64,000 bases of DNA from Streptomyces albireticuli (GTDB lineage Bacteria; Actinomycetota; Actinomycetes; Streptomycetales; Streptomycetaceae), in contig NZ_CP021744.1 of assembly GCF_002192455.1 (NCBI RefSeq), positions 5,675,501-5,739,500 of the forward strand, written 5' to 3'. Position 1 is the first letter of the stretch. Each line of letters begins with the position of its first letter. Below are positions 25,820-34,128 of this stretch, piece after piece. The notes below the pieces were generated by a model. That model ran no database searches. It was not told the origin of the DNA and saw only the letters and a list, made by a program, of their open reading frames with translations. The position numbers and the translations under genes were made by a program.

Positions 25820-27421
25820 TCACTGCCGCCGCAGCACCCGCGACGCCCCCGCCGCCACCGTCGTCGCCAGCACCCAGCCCAGCAGGATCAGCGCGCTCAC
25901 CACCCACTGGGCCGCCCCCGTCGGGCGCCAGGACGTGCCCTGGCCCAGGTCGATGACGGGCACCAGCAGGTCGAGGGCGTACAGCTCGGGGTTCCACTGC
26001 GGGCCCTCGCCCTCCTTGAGGGGAGGCACCGGCCGCCAGGTGAAATAGACGGCGGCCGCCGCCCAGAGCACCGCCATCCAGACGGCGGCCCGCCCGGGGC
26101 GGTAGCCGTACGCGACCGTCCAGTCCTGGAGATAGCCCCACGCCTTGCCGGCCAGCGGCAGCGTCTCGCGGCGGCGCCGCTGCTTGGCCAGCTGCACCGC
26201 CCGCGCGTCCGCGTCCTCGCCGCTGTCGCGCAGGACGCCCGCCAGGCGTTCGTAGGGCTCCGGGGCGTACTCGGGGGTGGCGGCGGCCACCCACTCCAGC
26301 CGGGTGGCGAGCGGGAAGTGGCCCAGCGGTATCAGGTTCTCGTAGAAGAAACCGGCCATGACCAGGCCGCCCGGCCCCGGCCAGCTGTCGGCCCGGTCGA
26401 CGAGGTTGACCACCCGCGCCCCCGAGAGCACCACCCGCCCCCGCGCCAGCCACTCCCCGAGGAAGCGCAGCTCGGGCGTCTGCACCCGGCGCAGCGACAG
26501 CTCCTGGTCCGCCTCCATCGAGAACCGGGCCTGGCTGAGGTCCACCGCGTCGCCGAACCGGCCGTCGTCCAGCCGGGCGCCGCCCTGACACTGGAAGTGC
26601 TGCACGCGGGTGCCCTGCTCGGGGGTGTTGGTGACGCCGTACGGGGGAGTGGCGCCGGCGGCGAAGGCGGCGCCGCTGATCCAGGCGCCCGTCAGATACA
26701 GGGTCCGCTCCACCGTCAGCTGCGGGGCGTTCAGCGCGCGCCGGCCGTAGGGGTTGCTGAGCGTGCTGCCGCGCAGGCTGAGCGAGGCCCCTATCTGCGC
26801 GCCGCGCATGCTCAGCTCGCCGTACGAGCGCATCATCTCGGCCTGGAGGTCCTGGCCGACCGTCATCCCGTCGGCCGCCACCGAGACCCCGCGCCGGTCC
26901 CGGCGCACCACCAGCTGGTTGAGCAGCAGGTCCGTGCCGATGTGGGCGTCCGTCAGCCGGATGCCGGCGCGCACCGCACAGCGCGGCAGGTGCAGATCGC
27001 CCTCCGTCCGCAGCCGGGCCGCCTCCAGCCGGGGCAGGGCGCAGCCGACCAGCCGCAGCGTGGTGAAGTGGCTCTCCGGCAGCAGGACCTGGTGGTCGAA
27101 GCGGCAGTTGTGCATCTCGACGTAGGGCACGACCGTGCCGCCGGACAGGTCGAGGGTGCCGGTGATCCGCGCGCCGTTGAGCTTGAGGGCCGCGACCCGG
27201 CCCGGCCGGGCGGGCGGCCCCTCCAGCAGCAGCAGGGCCACCACCTGGGCGCGCACGCTCCGCTCGGGGCCCCACGCGTGCGGTCCGCCCGGGTCGTTCC
27301 GCTCGGGCTCCGGGGTGCGCAGATCGTGGGTGCTGCCGGTGCGGAAGGCCTGCCACATGCCCCACTCGGCGGTGGTCAGATCCAGGCCGGCGGGCGGCTC
27401 CCCGCCCTGTGACTCGGTCAC
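25820..27421 (-). CDS. beta-helix-like membrane protein (often named membrane-associated oxidoreductase)
   Basis: A 533-residue protein. Residues ~70-330 are a long series of short strands of the type LKLNGARITGTLDLSG, MRGAQIGASLSLRGSTL and APQLTVERTLYLTGAWI. This periodicity is like pentapeptide-type right-handed beta-helices. The C-terminus has two membrane segments (AVWMAVLWAAAAVYFTW; WVVSALILLGWVLATTVAAG) separated by a soluble loop. I see no nucleotide-binding or redox motif supporting the oxidoreductase name used in databases. The GTG at 27421 follows GGAGGGGG; an upstream in-frame extension to 27577 lacks a site. Divergent from hisD. Confidence 0.75.
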   Translation of the reverse strand: MTESQGGEPPAGLDLTTAEWGMWQAFRTGSTHDLRTPEPERNDPGGPHAWGPERSVRAQVVALLLLEGPPARPGRVAALKLNGARITGTLDLSGGTVVPYVEMHNCRFDHQVLLPESHFTTLRLVGCALPRLEAARLRTEGDLHLPRCAVRAGIRLTDAHIGTDLLLNQLVVRRDRRGVSVAADGMTVGQDLQAEMMRSYGELSMRGAQIGASLSLRGSTLSNPYGRRALNAPQLTVERTLYLTGAWISGAAFAAGATPPYGVTNTPEQGTRVQHFQCQGGARLDDGRFGDAVDLSQARFSMEADQELSLRRVQTPELRFLGEWLARGRVVLSGARVVNLVDRADSWPGPGGLVMAGFFYENLIPLGHFPLATRLEWVAAATPEYAPEPYERLAGVLRDSGEDADARAVQLAKQRRRRETLPLAGKAWGYLQDWTVAYGYRPGRAAVWMAVLWAAAAVYFTWRPVPPLKEGEGPQWNPELYALDLLVPVIDLGQGTSWRPTGAAQWVVSALILLGWVLATTVAAGASRVLRRQ

Positions 27422-27572
27422 GGACCGTACCCCCTCCCGTCCCGTCAACCCCTCGGTACCAGCCTCATTCCCATTCGTGTGACCGGTTGAACACTCATAG
27501 TAAGAATCGGATATCACTCGTTGGCACGTATCACTGAGTGGTACGGGGAGCCGTGCGCCGGGACGGGTCTGA

Positions 27573-27578
27573 GACAAT
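27573..27578 (+). promoter_or_regulatory. -10 box of the his operon
   Basis: GACAAT ends seven bases before the GTG of hisD (27586). No Shine-Dalgarno intervenes, so the his transcript is probably leaderless. The upstream 27480-27560 region is A+T-rich for this genome and holds CACTC...GAGTG and two TATCACT copies that could be operator half-sites. Confidence 0.5.
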
Positions 27579-27585
27579 TGGCGGT

Positions 27586-28935
27586 GTGATCTCCCGAATC
27601 GATCTGCGCGGCACCGCCTCCGCCTCGGCTCCTGGTTCCTCCTGGAGTGAGGCCGGCATCGACCGCGATCTGCTGCCCCGAGCCGAACTCGACGTCGAGG
27701 CCGCCCTGGAGAAGGTGCGGCCCATCTGCGAGGACGTGCATCATCGTGGCACCGCGGCCTTGATCGATTACGCGGAGCGGTTCGACGGCGTCACCATCGA
27801 CCGGGTCCGGGTCCCCGCCGAGGCGATCACCCGTGCCCTGGCCGAGCTCGACCCCGCCGTGCGCGCCGCGCTGGAGGAGTCCATCCGCCGCGCCCGCATC
27901 GTCCACCGCGAGCAGCGGCGCACCGACAAGACCGTCCAGGTCGTGCCCGGCGGCACGGTCACCGAGCGCTGGGTGCCCGTCCAGCGCGTCGGCCTCTACG
28001 TCCCGGGCGGCCGGTCCGTCTACCCCTCGTCCGTGATCATGAACGTGGTGCCGGCCCAGGAGGCGGGCGTCGGCTCCATGGCCGTCTCCTCCCCGCCCCA
28101 GGCCGACTTCGGCGGCCTGCCGCACCCCACGATCCTGGCCGCCTGCGCGCTGCTGGGCATCGACGAGGTCTACGCCGCCGGTGGCGCCCAGGCCGTCGCC
28201 ATGTTCGCCTACGGCACCGAGGAGTGCCGCCCGGTCAACATGGTCACCGGCCCCGGCAACATCTGGGTCGCCGCCGCCAAGCGGCTGCTCAAGGGCCGCA
28301 TCGGCATCGACGCCGAGGCCGGCCCCACCGAGATCGCCATCCTCGCCGACGCCACCGCCGACCCCGTGCACGTCGCCGCCGACCTCATCAGCCAGGCCGA
28401 GCACGACCCGCTGGCCGCCGCCGTCCTCGTCACCGACTCCGAGGACCTCGCGCACGCGGTGGAGAAGGAGCTGGAGACCCAGGTCGCCCTGACCCGGCAC
28501 GTCGAGGACCGGATCGCCCCCGCGCTCGGCGGCCGCCAGTCCGGCATCGTCCTGGTCGACTCCGTCGACCACGGCCTCGCCGTCGTCGACGCCTACGGCG
28601 CCGAGCACCTGGAGATCCAGACCGCCGACGCCGCGGCCGTCGCCGCCCGGGTGCAGAACGCCGGCGCGATCTTCGTCGGCCCCTACGCCCCCGTCTCGCT
28701 CGGCGACTACGCGGCCGGCTCCAACCACGTGCTGCCCACCGGCGGCTGCGCCTGCCACTCCTCCGGCCTCTCCGTCCAGTCCTTCCTGCGCGGCATCCAC
28801 GTCGTGGACTACACCAGGGAAGCCCTGGCCGAGGTCGCGGGCCACGTGGTGACCCTCGCCGAGGCCGAGGACCTGCCGGCGCACGGCGCCGCGGTCAAGG
28901 CACGGTTCGACTGGAAGGTTCCGGACGGCAAGTGA
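27586..28935 (+). CDS. hisD: histidinol dehydrogenase
   Basis: Zn- and NAD-dependent enzyme catalysing the last two steps of histidine synthesis (histidinol to histidine). The 449-residue protein has the HisD signature around GNIWVAAAKRLLKGRIGIDAE and GPTEIAILAD, GGAQAVAMFAYGTE, and FVGPYAPVSLGDYAAGSNHV. The GTG at 27586 is preferred because it lies just after the -10 box. The stop overlaps the presumed GTG of hisC by four bases, opening an operon in which nearly all junctions overlap. Confidence 0.96.
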   Translation: MISRIDLRGTASASAPGSSWSEAGIDRDLLPRAELDVEAALEKVRPICEDVHHRGTAALIDYAERFDGVTIDRVRVPAEAITRALAELDPAVRAALEESIRRARIVHREQRRTDKTVQVVPGGTVTERWVPVQRVGLYVPGGRSVYPSSVIMNVVPAQEAGVGSMAVSSPPQADFGGLPHPTILAACALLGIDEVYAAGGAQAVAMFAYGTEECRPVNMVTGPGNIWVAAAKRLLKGRIGIDAEAGPTEIAILADATADPVHVAADLISQAEHDPLAAAVLVTDSEDLAHAVEKELETQVALTRHVEDRIAPALGGRQSGIVLVDSVDHGLAVVDAYGAEHLEIQTADAAAVAARVQNAGAIFVGPYAPVSLGDYAAGSNHVLPTGGCACHSSGLSVQSFLRGIHVVDYTREALAEVAGHVVTLAEAEDLPAHGAAVKARFDWKVPDGK

Positions 28936-30064
28936 CGCACGAGACCCGTAACACCCCCGAGTCCCCTGGGACGAACTCCCCATCCGGGACGAACTCCGCG
29001 GCAAGTCCCCGTACGGCGCCCCGCAGCTCGACGTGCCCGTACGCCTCAACACCAACGAGAACCCCTACCCGCTCCCCGAGCCCCTCGTCGCCCGTATCGC
29101 CGAGCGCGTCGCCGAGGCCGCCCGGAACCTCAACCGCTACCCCGACCGGGACGCGGTCGAGCTCCGCACCGAGCTGGCCAAGTACCTCACCCGCACCGCC
29201 GGGCACGAGGTCACCATGCGCCACGTCTGGGCGGCCAACGGCTCCAACGAGGTCCTCCAGCAACTGCTCCAGACCTTCGGCGGACCCGGCCGCACGGCCA
29301 TCGGCTTCGAGCCCTCGTACTCGATGCACGCCCTGATCTCCCGCGGCACCGGCACCGGCTGGATCTCCGGCCCCCGCCGGGACGACTTCACCATCGACGT
29401 GGCGGCCGCCGAGCGCGCCATCGCCGAGCACCGGCCGAACGTCGTCTTCATCTGCTCGCCCAACAACCCCACGGGCACCGCCGTCGAGGCCGACACCGTC
29501 CTGCGGCTCCACGACGCCGCCCAGGCGGCCAGGCCCTCCCTGGTCGTCGTCGACGAGGCCTACGGCGAGTTCAGCCACCGCCCCTCGCTGCTCCCGCTGA
29601 TCGAGGGCCGGCCGAACCTCGTCGTCTCCCGCACCATGTCCAAGGCCTTCGGCGCGGCCGGACTCCGCCTCGGCTACCTCGCGGCGGCCCCCGCCGTCGT
29701 CGACGCCGTCCAGCTCGTCCGCCTGCCGTACCACCTGTCGGCCGTCACCCAGGCCACGGCCCTCGCCGCCCTGGAGCACACCGACACCCTGCTCGGCTAC
29801 GTCGAACAGCTCAAGACCGAACGCGACCGCCTCGTCACCGAGCTGCGCGCCAGGGGATGCGAGGTGACGGACTCCGACGCCAACTTCGTCCAGTTCGGCC
29901 GCTTCGCGGACAGCCACGCCACCTGGCGGGCCATCCTCGACCACGGCGTGCTGGTACGGGACAACGGCGTACCGGGATGGCTGCGGGTCACCGCGGGCAC
30001 CCCCGCCGAGAACGACGCGTTCCTGGACGCGGTCCGCGCAGTGATGAAGGAGAACCAGCGATGA
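28932..30064 (+). CDS. hisC: histidinol-phosphate aminotransferase, apparent 1-base frameshift near the start
   Basis: PLP enzyme making L-histidinol phosphate. The catalytic domain is intact in one frame from 28952 to the stop at 30064: LNTNENPYPLPEPLV, AANGSNEVLQQ, SPNNPTGTA, VVDEAYGEF and the PLP lysine in SRTMSKAFGAAGLRLGYL. The natural start is GTG 28932, overlapping the hisD stop and reading THETRNTPESP; this is one frame off. Residues WDELPIRDELRGKSPYG, conserved at HisC N-termini, are encoded in the catalytic frame, which has a TAA at 28949 and no ATG/GTG/TTG/CTG between it and GTG 29033. One missing C in the CCCC run at 28963-28966 would join the frames exactly. This may be a sequencing error or a real mutation. 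Confidence 0.85.
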
Positions 30065-30654
30065 CCCGCGTCGGGCGCGTCGAGCGCACCACGAAGGAGA
30101 CATCCGTCCTCGTCGAGATCGACCTCGACGGCACCGGGCAGGTCGACGTGTCGACCGGGGTCGGATTCTTCGACCACATGCTCGACCAGCTGGGCCGCCA
30201 CGGCCTCTTCGACCTCACCGTCAAGACCGACGGCGACCTGCACATCGACACCCACCACACCATCGAGGACACCGCCCTCGCGCTCGGCGCCGCCTTCCGG
30301 CAGGCGCTCGGCGACAAGGTGGGCATCTACCGCTTCGGCAACTGCACGGTCCCGCTGGACGAGTCCCTCGCGCAGGTCACCGTCGACCTCTCCGGCCGCC
30401 CCTACCTCGTGCACACCGAGCCCGAGAACATGGCGCCGATGATCGGCACGTACGACACCACGATGACCCGCCACATCCTGGAGTCCTTCGTCGCGCAGGC
30501 CCAGATCGCCCTGCACGTCCACGTGCCCTACGGCCGCAACGCCCACCACATCGTCGAGTGCCAGTTCAAGGCCCTCGCCCGGGCGCTGCGCTACGCCTGC
30601 GAACACGACCGGCGCGCCGCCGGAATTCTTCCCTCGACGAAGGGCGCCCTGTGA
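30061..30654 (+). CDS. hisB: imidazoleglycerol-phosphate dehydratase
   Basis: Mn-dependent dehydratase of the histidine pathway (imidazoleglycerol phosphate to imidazoleacetol phosphate), 197 residues. This is the monofunctional form without the phosphatase domain found in enterics. Metal-binding motifs are GFFDHMLDQLGRHG, HIDTHHTIEDTALALG and GRNAHHIVECQFKA. The ATG at 30061 overlaps the hisC stop (ATGA), and the stop overlaps the next start (GTGA). Confidence 0.96.
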   Translation: MTRVGRVERTTKETSVLVEIDLDGTGQVDVSTGVGFFDHMLDQLGRHGLFDLTVKTDGDLHIDTHHTIEDTALALGAAFRQALGDKVGIYRFGNCTVPLDESLAQVTVDLSGRPYLVHTEPENMAPMIGTYDTTMTRHILESFVAQAQIALHVHVPYGRNAHHIVECQFKALARALRYACEHDRRAAGILPSTKGAL

Positions 30655-30818
30655 ACGGCCTCTCCACCACCCTGATCGTCGTCGGCCTCTTCCTGGTCGG
30701 CGGCATCATCTCCTTCGCCAAGCAGGGCATGCCCAAGAGCATCATCGTGCTGCTCGGCATAGGCGCCACCATGTGCCTGTCCGCCGGCCTGCTGCGCGTC
30801 GAGGGGCTGTGGTCATGA
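30651..30818 (+). CDS. small membrane protein inside the his operon
   Basis: A 55-residue protein with two hydrophobic segments (LSTTLIVVGLFLVGGIISFA and SIIVLLGIGATMCLSAGLL) joined by a short KQGMPK turn. It is held in the operon by four-base overlaps with both hisB and hisH, so it is certainly translated as part of the his transcript. It has no similarity to any histidine enzyme that I recognise; function unknown. Confidence 0.8.
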   Translation: MNGLSTTLIVVGLFLVGGIISFAKQGMPKSIIVLLGIGATMCLSAGLLRVEGLWS

Positions 30819-31456
30819 GCAACCGCAAGAAGGTCGTCGTCTTCGACTACGGCTTCGGCAACGTCCGCTCCGCCGAGCGCGCCCTCGCCCACGTCGGCGC
30901 CGACGTCGAGATCACCCGCGACTACGACAAGGCCATGACCGCCGACGGCCTGCTCGTCCCCGGCGTCGGCGCCTTCGACGCCTGCATGCGCGGGCTGCGC
31001 GCCGCCCGCGGCGACTGGATCGTCGGCCGCCGGCTCTCCGGCGGGCGCCCCGTCATGGGCATCTGCGTCGGCATGCAGATCCTCTTCGAGCGCGGCATCG
31101 AGCACGGCGTCGAGACCGAGGGCCTCGACGAGTGGCCCGGCACGGTCGAGCCGCTCAAGGCCCCCGTCGTCCCGCACATGGGCTGGAACACCGTCACCCC
31201 CGCCGAGGACTCCCGGCTCTTCGCCGGCCTCGACGCCGGCACCCGCTACTACTTCGTGCACTCCTACGCCGTGCGCGAGTGGGGCTTCGAGATCACCGCG
31301 GACCACATCCGCCCGCCCCAGGTCACCTGGGCCACGCACGGCGAGCCCTTCATCGCCGCCGTCGAGAACGGGCCGCTGTCCGCCACCCAGTTCCACCCCG
31401 AGAAGTCCGGCGACGCCGGCGCCCAGCTGCTGACCAACTGGATCGAGACCCTGTGA
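30815..31456 (+). CDS. hisH: imidazole glycerol phosphate synthase, glutaminase subunit
   Basis: Class I glutamine amidotransferase of 213 residues that feeds ammonia to HisF. The triad is Cys84 in GICVGMQ and the His and Glu of FHPEKSG near the C-terminus; the oxyanion loop PGVGAFDACM is present. The ATG at 30815 overlaps the stop of the small membrane-protein gene, and the stop overlaps priA. Its partner hisF is two genes downstream. Confidence 0.95.
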   Translation: MSNRKKVVVFDYGFGNVRSAERALAHVGADVEITRDYDKAMTADGLLVPGVGAFDACMRGLRAARGDWIVGRRLSGGRPVMGICVGMQILFERGIEHGVETEGLDEWPGTVEPLKAPVVPHMGWNTVTPAEDSRLFAGLDAGTRYYFVHSYAVREWGFEITADHIRPPQVTWATHGEPFIAAVENGPLSATQFHPEKSGDAGAQLLTNWIETL

Positions 31457-32190
31457 GCCCCCAGATGCCGAAGCTCGAACTGCTCCCCGCCGTCGACGTC
31501 CGCGACGGCCAGGCCGTCCGCCTCGTCCACGGCGAGTCCGGCTCCGAGACGTCCTACGGCGATCCGATGTCCGCGGCCCTCGCCTGGCAGCGGTCCGGCG
31601 CCGAGTGGCTGCACCTGGTCGACCTCGACGCCGCCTTCGGCACCGGCGACAACCGCGCCCAGGTCGCCGAGGTCGTCCGCTCCATGGACATCAAGGTCGA
31701 GCTCTCCGGCGGCATCCGCGACGACGCCTCGCTCGCCGCCGCCCTCGCCACCGGCTGCACCCGCGTCAACCTCGGCACCGCCGCCCTGGAGACCCCCGAG
31801 TGGGTCGCCAAGGTCATCGCCGAGCACGGCGACCGCATCGCCGTCGGCCTCGACGTCCGCGGCACCACCCTGCGCGGCCGCGGCTGGACCCGCGACGGCG
31901 GCGACCTCTACGAGACCCTCGCCCGCCTCGACGCCGAGGGCTGCGCCCGCTACGTCGTCACCGACATCGCCAAGGACGGCACCCTCCAGGGTCCCAACCT
32001 GGAGCTCCTGAAGAACGTCTGCGCCGTCACCGACCGGCCGGTCGTCGCCTCCGGCGGCGTCTCCTCCCTTGACGATCTGCGGGCGATCGCCACGCTGGTA
32101 CCGGAGGGCGTGGAAGGCGCCATCGTCGGCAAGGCCCTCTACGCCAAGGCGTTCACCCTGGAAGAAGCCCTGGAGGCTGTGTCCGTATGA
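31453..32190 (+). CDS. priA: bifunctional HisA/TrpF isomerase PriA
   Basis: A (beta/alpha)8 isomerase of 245 residues. In actinomycetes this single enzyme isomerises both ProFAR (histidine pathway) and phosphoribosyl anthranilate (tryptophan pathway). The catalytic Asp15 is in LLPAVDVRDG and the second Asp in VTDIAKDGTLQGPN (171-175). RVNLGTAAL and GVSSLDDLRAIA form phosphate sites. No separate trpF is present in the trp genes of this window, which fits the dual role. The GTG at 31453 overlaps the hisH stop. Confidence 0.93.
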   Translation: MSPQMPKLELLPAVDVRDGQAVRLVHGESGSETSYGDPMSAALAWQRSGAEWLHLVDLDAAFGTGDNRAQVAEVVRSMDIKVELSGGIRDDASLAAALATGCTRVNLGTAALETPEWVAKVIAEHGDRIAVGLDVRGTTLRGRGWTRDGGDLYETLARLDAEGCARYVVTDIAKDGTLQGPNLELLKNVCAVTDRPVVASGGVSSLDDLRAIATLVPEGVEGAIVGKALYAKAFTLEEALEAVSV

Positions 32191-32594
32191 CCGATTCCCC
32201 CGCACCGCGGCGCGTACAGTCAGACAGCTCCTGGGAGGAGACGATCGGCTTCGCACGCGCCGTGGCGGCGGGGGACACGGTCCTCGTCGCCGGCACCATG
32301 CCGCTGGCCGGCGGCGTCCTGCACGGCGAGGGCGACCCCTACGAGCAGACGCTCGCCGCCTTCGGCAACGCCCTCGCCGCCCTGGGCGAGTTCGGCCTCG
32401 GCGCCGCCGACGTCATCCGCACCCGTATGTACCTCACCCACGCGCGCGACGTGGACGCGGTCGGCCGCGCCCACCACGAGCTCTTCGACGCGGTACGCCC
32501 CGCGGCGACCCTGGTCGTCGTCTCCGGCTTCGTCGACTCGCGCGTCCTGGTCGAGGTAGAAGTAGAAGCTTTCAGAGGAGCAACGAACACATGA
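32187..32594 (+). CDS. RidA-family protein (enamine/imine deaminase)
   Basis: A 135-residue YjgF/YER057c/UK114-type protein. RidA enzymes hydrolyse reactive enamine and imine intermediates made by PLP enzymes. Family features are AVAAGDTVLVAGTMPL, AALGEFGLGAADVIRTRMYL with the conserved Arg, and the C-terminal Glu-rich strand VEVEVEAFRG. It sits between priA and hisF with four-base overlaps on both sides. A detoxifying role for intermediates near HisC is a reasonable inference. Confidence 0.87.
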   Translation: MTDSPAPRRVQSDSSWEETIGFARAVAAGDTVLVAGTMPLAGGVLHGEGDPYEQTLAAFGNALAALGEFGLGAADVIRTRMYLTHARDVDAVGRAHHELFDAVRPAATLVVVSGFVDSRVLVEVEVEAFRGATNT

Positions 32595-33346
32595 CCCTGG
32601 CGGTCCGAGTCATCCCCTGCCTGGACGTGGACAACGGCCGGGTCGTCAAGGGCGTCAACTTCCAGAACCTCCGTGACGCCGGCGACCCCGTCGAGATGGC
32701 CAAGGTCTACGGGCAGGAGGGCGCCGACGAACTGACCTTTCTGGACATCACCGCCTCCTCCGGTAACCGCGAGACCACCTACGACGTGGTGCGCCGCACC
32801 GCCGAGCAGGTCTTCATCCCGCTGACCGTGGGCGGCGGCGTCCGCGCCGCGACCGACGTCGACAAGCTGCTGCGGGCCGGCGCGGACAAGGTCGGCGTCA
32901 ACACCGCGGCCATCGAGCGCCCCGAGCTCATCCAGGAGATCGCGGAGCGCTTCGGCCGCCAGGTGCTGGTCCTCTCCGTCGACGCCCGCCGCACCGCCTC
33001 CGGGAGCTTCGAGGTCACCACCCACGGCGGGCGCCGCGGCACCGGCCTGGACGCGGTGGAGTGGGCGCACCGCGCGGCCGAACTGGGCGCCGGCGAGATC
33101 CTGCTGAACTCCATGGACGCCGACGGCACCAAGGACGGCTACGACACGGAGATGATCCGGGCCGTGCGTGAGCACGTCTCCGTCCCGGTGATCGCCAGCG
33201 GTGGCGCGGGCCGCCTGGAGCACTTCGCGCCGGCGGTCGAGGCGGGCGCGGACGCGGTCCTGGCCGCCTCCGTCTTCCACTTCGGCGACCTCCGGATCAC
33301 GGACGTGAAGAACACCCTCCGCGAGGCCGGCCACCCGGTCCGCTGA
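32591..33346 (+). CDS. hisF: imidazole glycerol phosphate synthase, cyclase subunit
   Basis: A 251-residue (beta/alpha)8 cyclase that, with HisH, makes imidazoleglycerol phosphate and AICAR. The first catalytic Asp is in VIPCLDVDNGRVVKG and the second in LVLSVDARR. Phosphate loops are TVGGGVRAATD and VIASGGAGRLEHF. The ATG at 32591 overlaps the ridA stop and has GAGGAG upstream. Last gene of the his operon; a dispersed palindrome follows at 33391. Confidence 0.97.
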   Translation: MTLAVRVIPCLDVDNGRVVKGVNFQNLRDAGDPVEMAKVYGQEGADELTFLDITASSGNRETTYDVVRRTAEQVFIPLTVGGGVRAATDVDKLLRAGADKVGVNTAAIERPELIQEIAERFGRQVLVLSVDARRTASGSFEVTTHGGRRGTGLDAVEWAHRAAELGAGEILLNSMDADGTKDGYDTEMIRAVREHVSVPVIASGGAGRLEHFAPAVEAGADAVLAASVFHFGDLRITDVKNTLREAGHPVR

Positions 33347-33390
33347 CGACTGCTCCCGGGCTCCGCCCCGGGCCCGGGCCTTCTCACACG

Positions 33391-33419
33391 CCGGCCGGGC
33401 TGAAGATCAGCCCGGCCGG
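33391..33419. repeat. dispersed intergenic palindrome after hisF
   Basis: CCGGCCGGGCTGA-AGA-TCAGCCCGGCCGG, a perfect 13-bp stem closely related to the core at 25724. It is preceded by a GGGCTCCGCCCCGGG hairpin. It lies between the convergent hisF and doxX-like genes and probably terminates both. Confidence 0.75.
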
Positions 33420-33515
33420 TGTTCGAGGCCACCGCGCGGTAGTGCGGGACGGGGGTCCGGGGGCCTGCCCCGGTTGGGGGAAGAGGCGGGGTGGGGAAAA
33501 AGCCCTGCCCGCCCC

Positions 33516-34076
33516 CTAGTCGCGCGTCAGAACAATGGCCAGCGCCGCCAACGACGCCAGAAGAATCGCCCCCACCCCGTACGACAGCCGATGCGCCCGC
33601 AGCACCGGCAGATAGTGGTCCACCGCGTACCGCCCCGGGCCCGTGAGCGCCAGCCCCGCCGACGCCACGGCGATCAGCAGCGGGAATTCCACACCGCTCG
33701 GCAGGAAGAAATCGCCCCACGTCACCACCAGGGCGTTGATCATCGTGCCCAGCACCGCCGCCGCGGCCAGCGGGGTGAGCAGGCCCAGGAACAGCCCGGC
33801 CCCGCCCAGCGTCTCGCTGAGCGCGGCCACGACGGCCATCGCTTTGCCCGCCGGATAGCCCGACTGGGTGAAGAACTTCCCCGTCCCGTCGATCCCGGGG
33901 CCGTCGAACCAGCCGAAGAGCTTCTGCGTGCCGTGCCCCATCATGATGAGGCCGATCATCAGGCGGAACAGCAGCAGCCCCAGGGAGACCCCCGTCGGCA
34001 GCGCGGTGGCCCCCTGGCCGCCCAAGGGGCCACCGAGGGAACTGGTGAGGGAGGTGGTTCTGTGGCGGGACGCCAT
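33516..34076 (-). CDS. DoxX-family membrane protein
   Basis: A 186-residue protein with four membrane helices in the DoxX pattern. LGLLLFRLMIGLIMMGHGTQKLFGWFDGPG, with its His and the FGWF stretch, is the family signature at residues ~38-67. SETLGGAGLFLGLLTPLAAA and DHYLPVL follow. DoxX members act in thiol and oxidative-stress handling in mycobacteria; the role here is unproven. The ATG at 34076 follows AGAAGG. Confidence 0.87.
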   Translation of the reverse strand: MASRHRTTSLTSSLGGPLGGQGATALPTGVSLGLLLFRLMIGLIMMGHGTQKLFGWFDGPGIDGTGKFFTQSGYPAGKAMAVVAALSETLGGAGLFLGLLTPLAAAAVLGTMINALVVTWGDFFLPSGVEFPLLIAVASAGLALTGPGRYAVDHYLPVLRAHRLSYGVGAILLASLAALAIVLTRD

Positions 34077-34128
34077 GTCGGCACCTTCTTCCGATCGGGA
34101 TCCGGTCGGCCCCTTGCCCTCAGGGGGC

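Noticed and set aside
28982..28984. ATC as a possible rare start codon for hisC
   Set aside because: It has no ribosome site and would drop conserved residues WDELP; a missing base is the simpler explanation.
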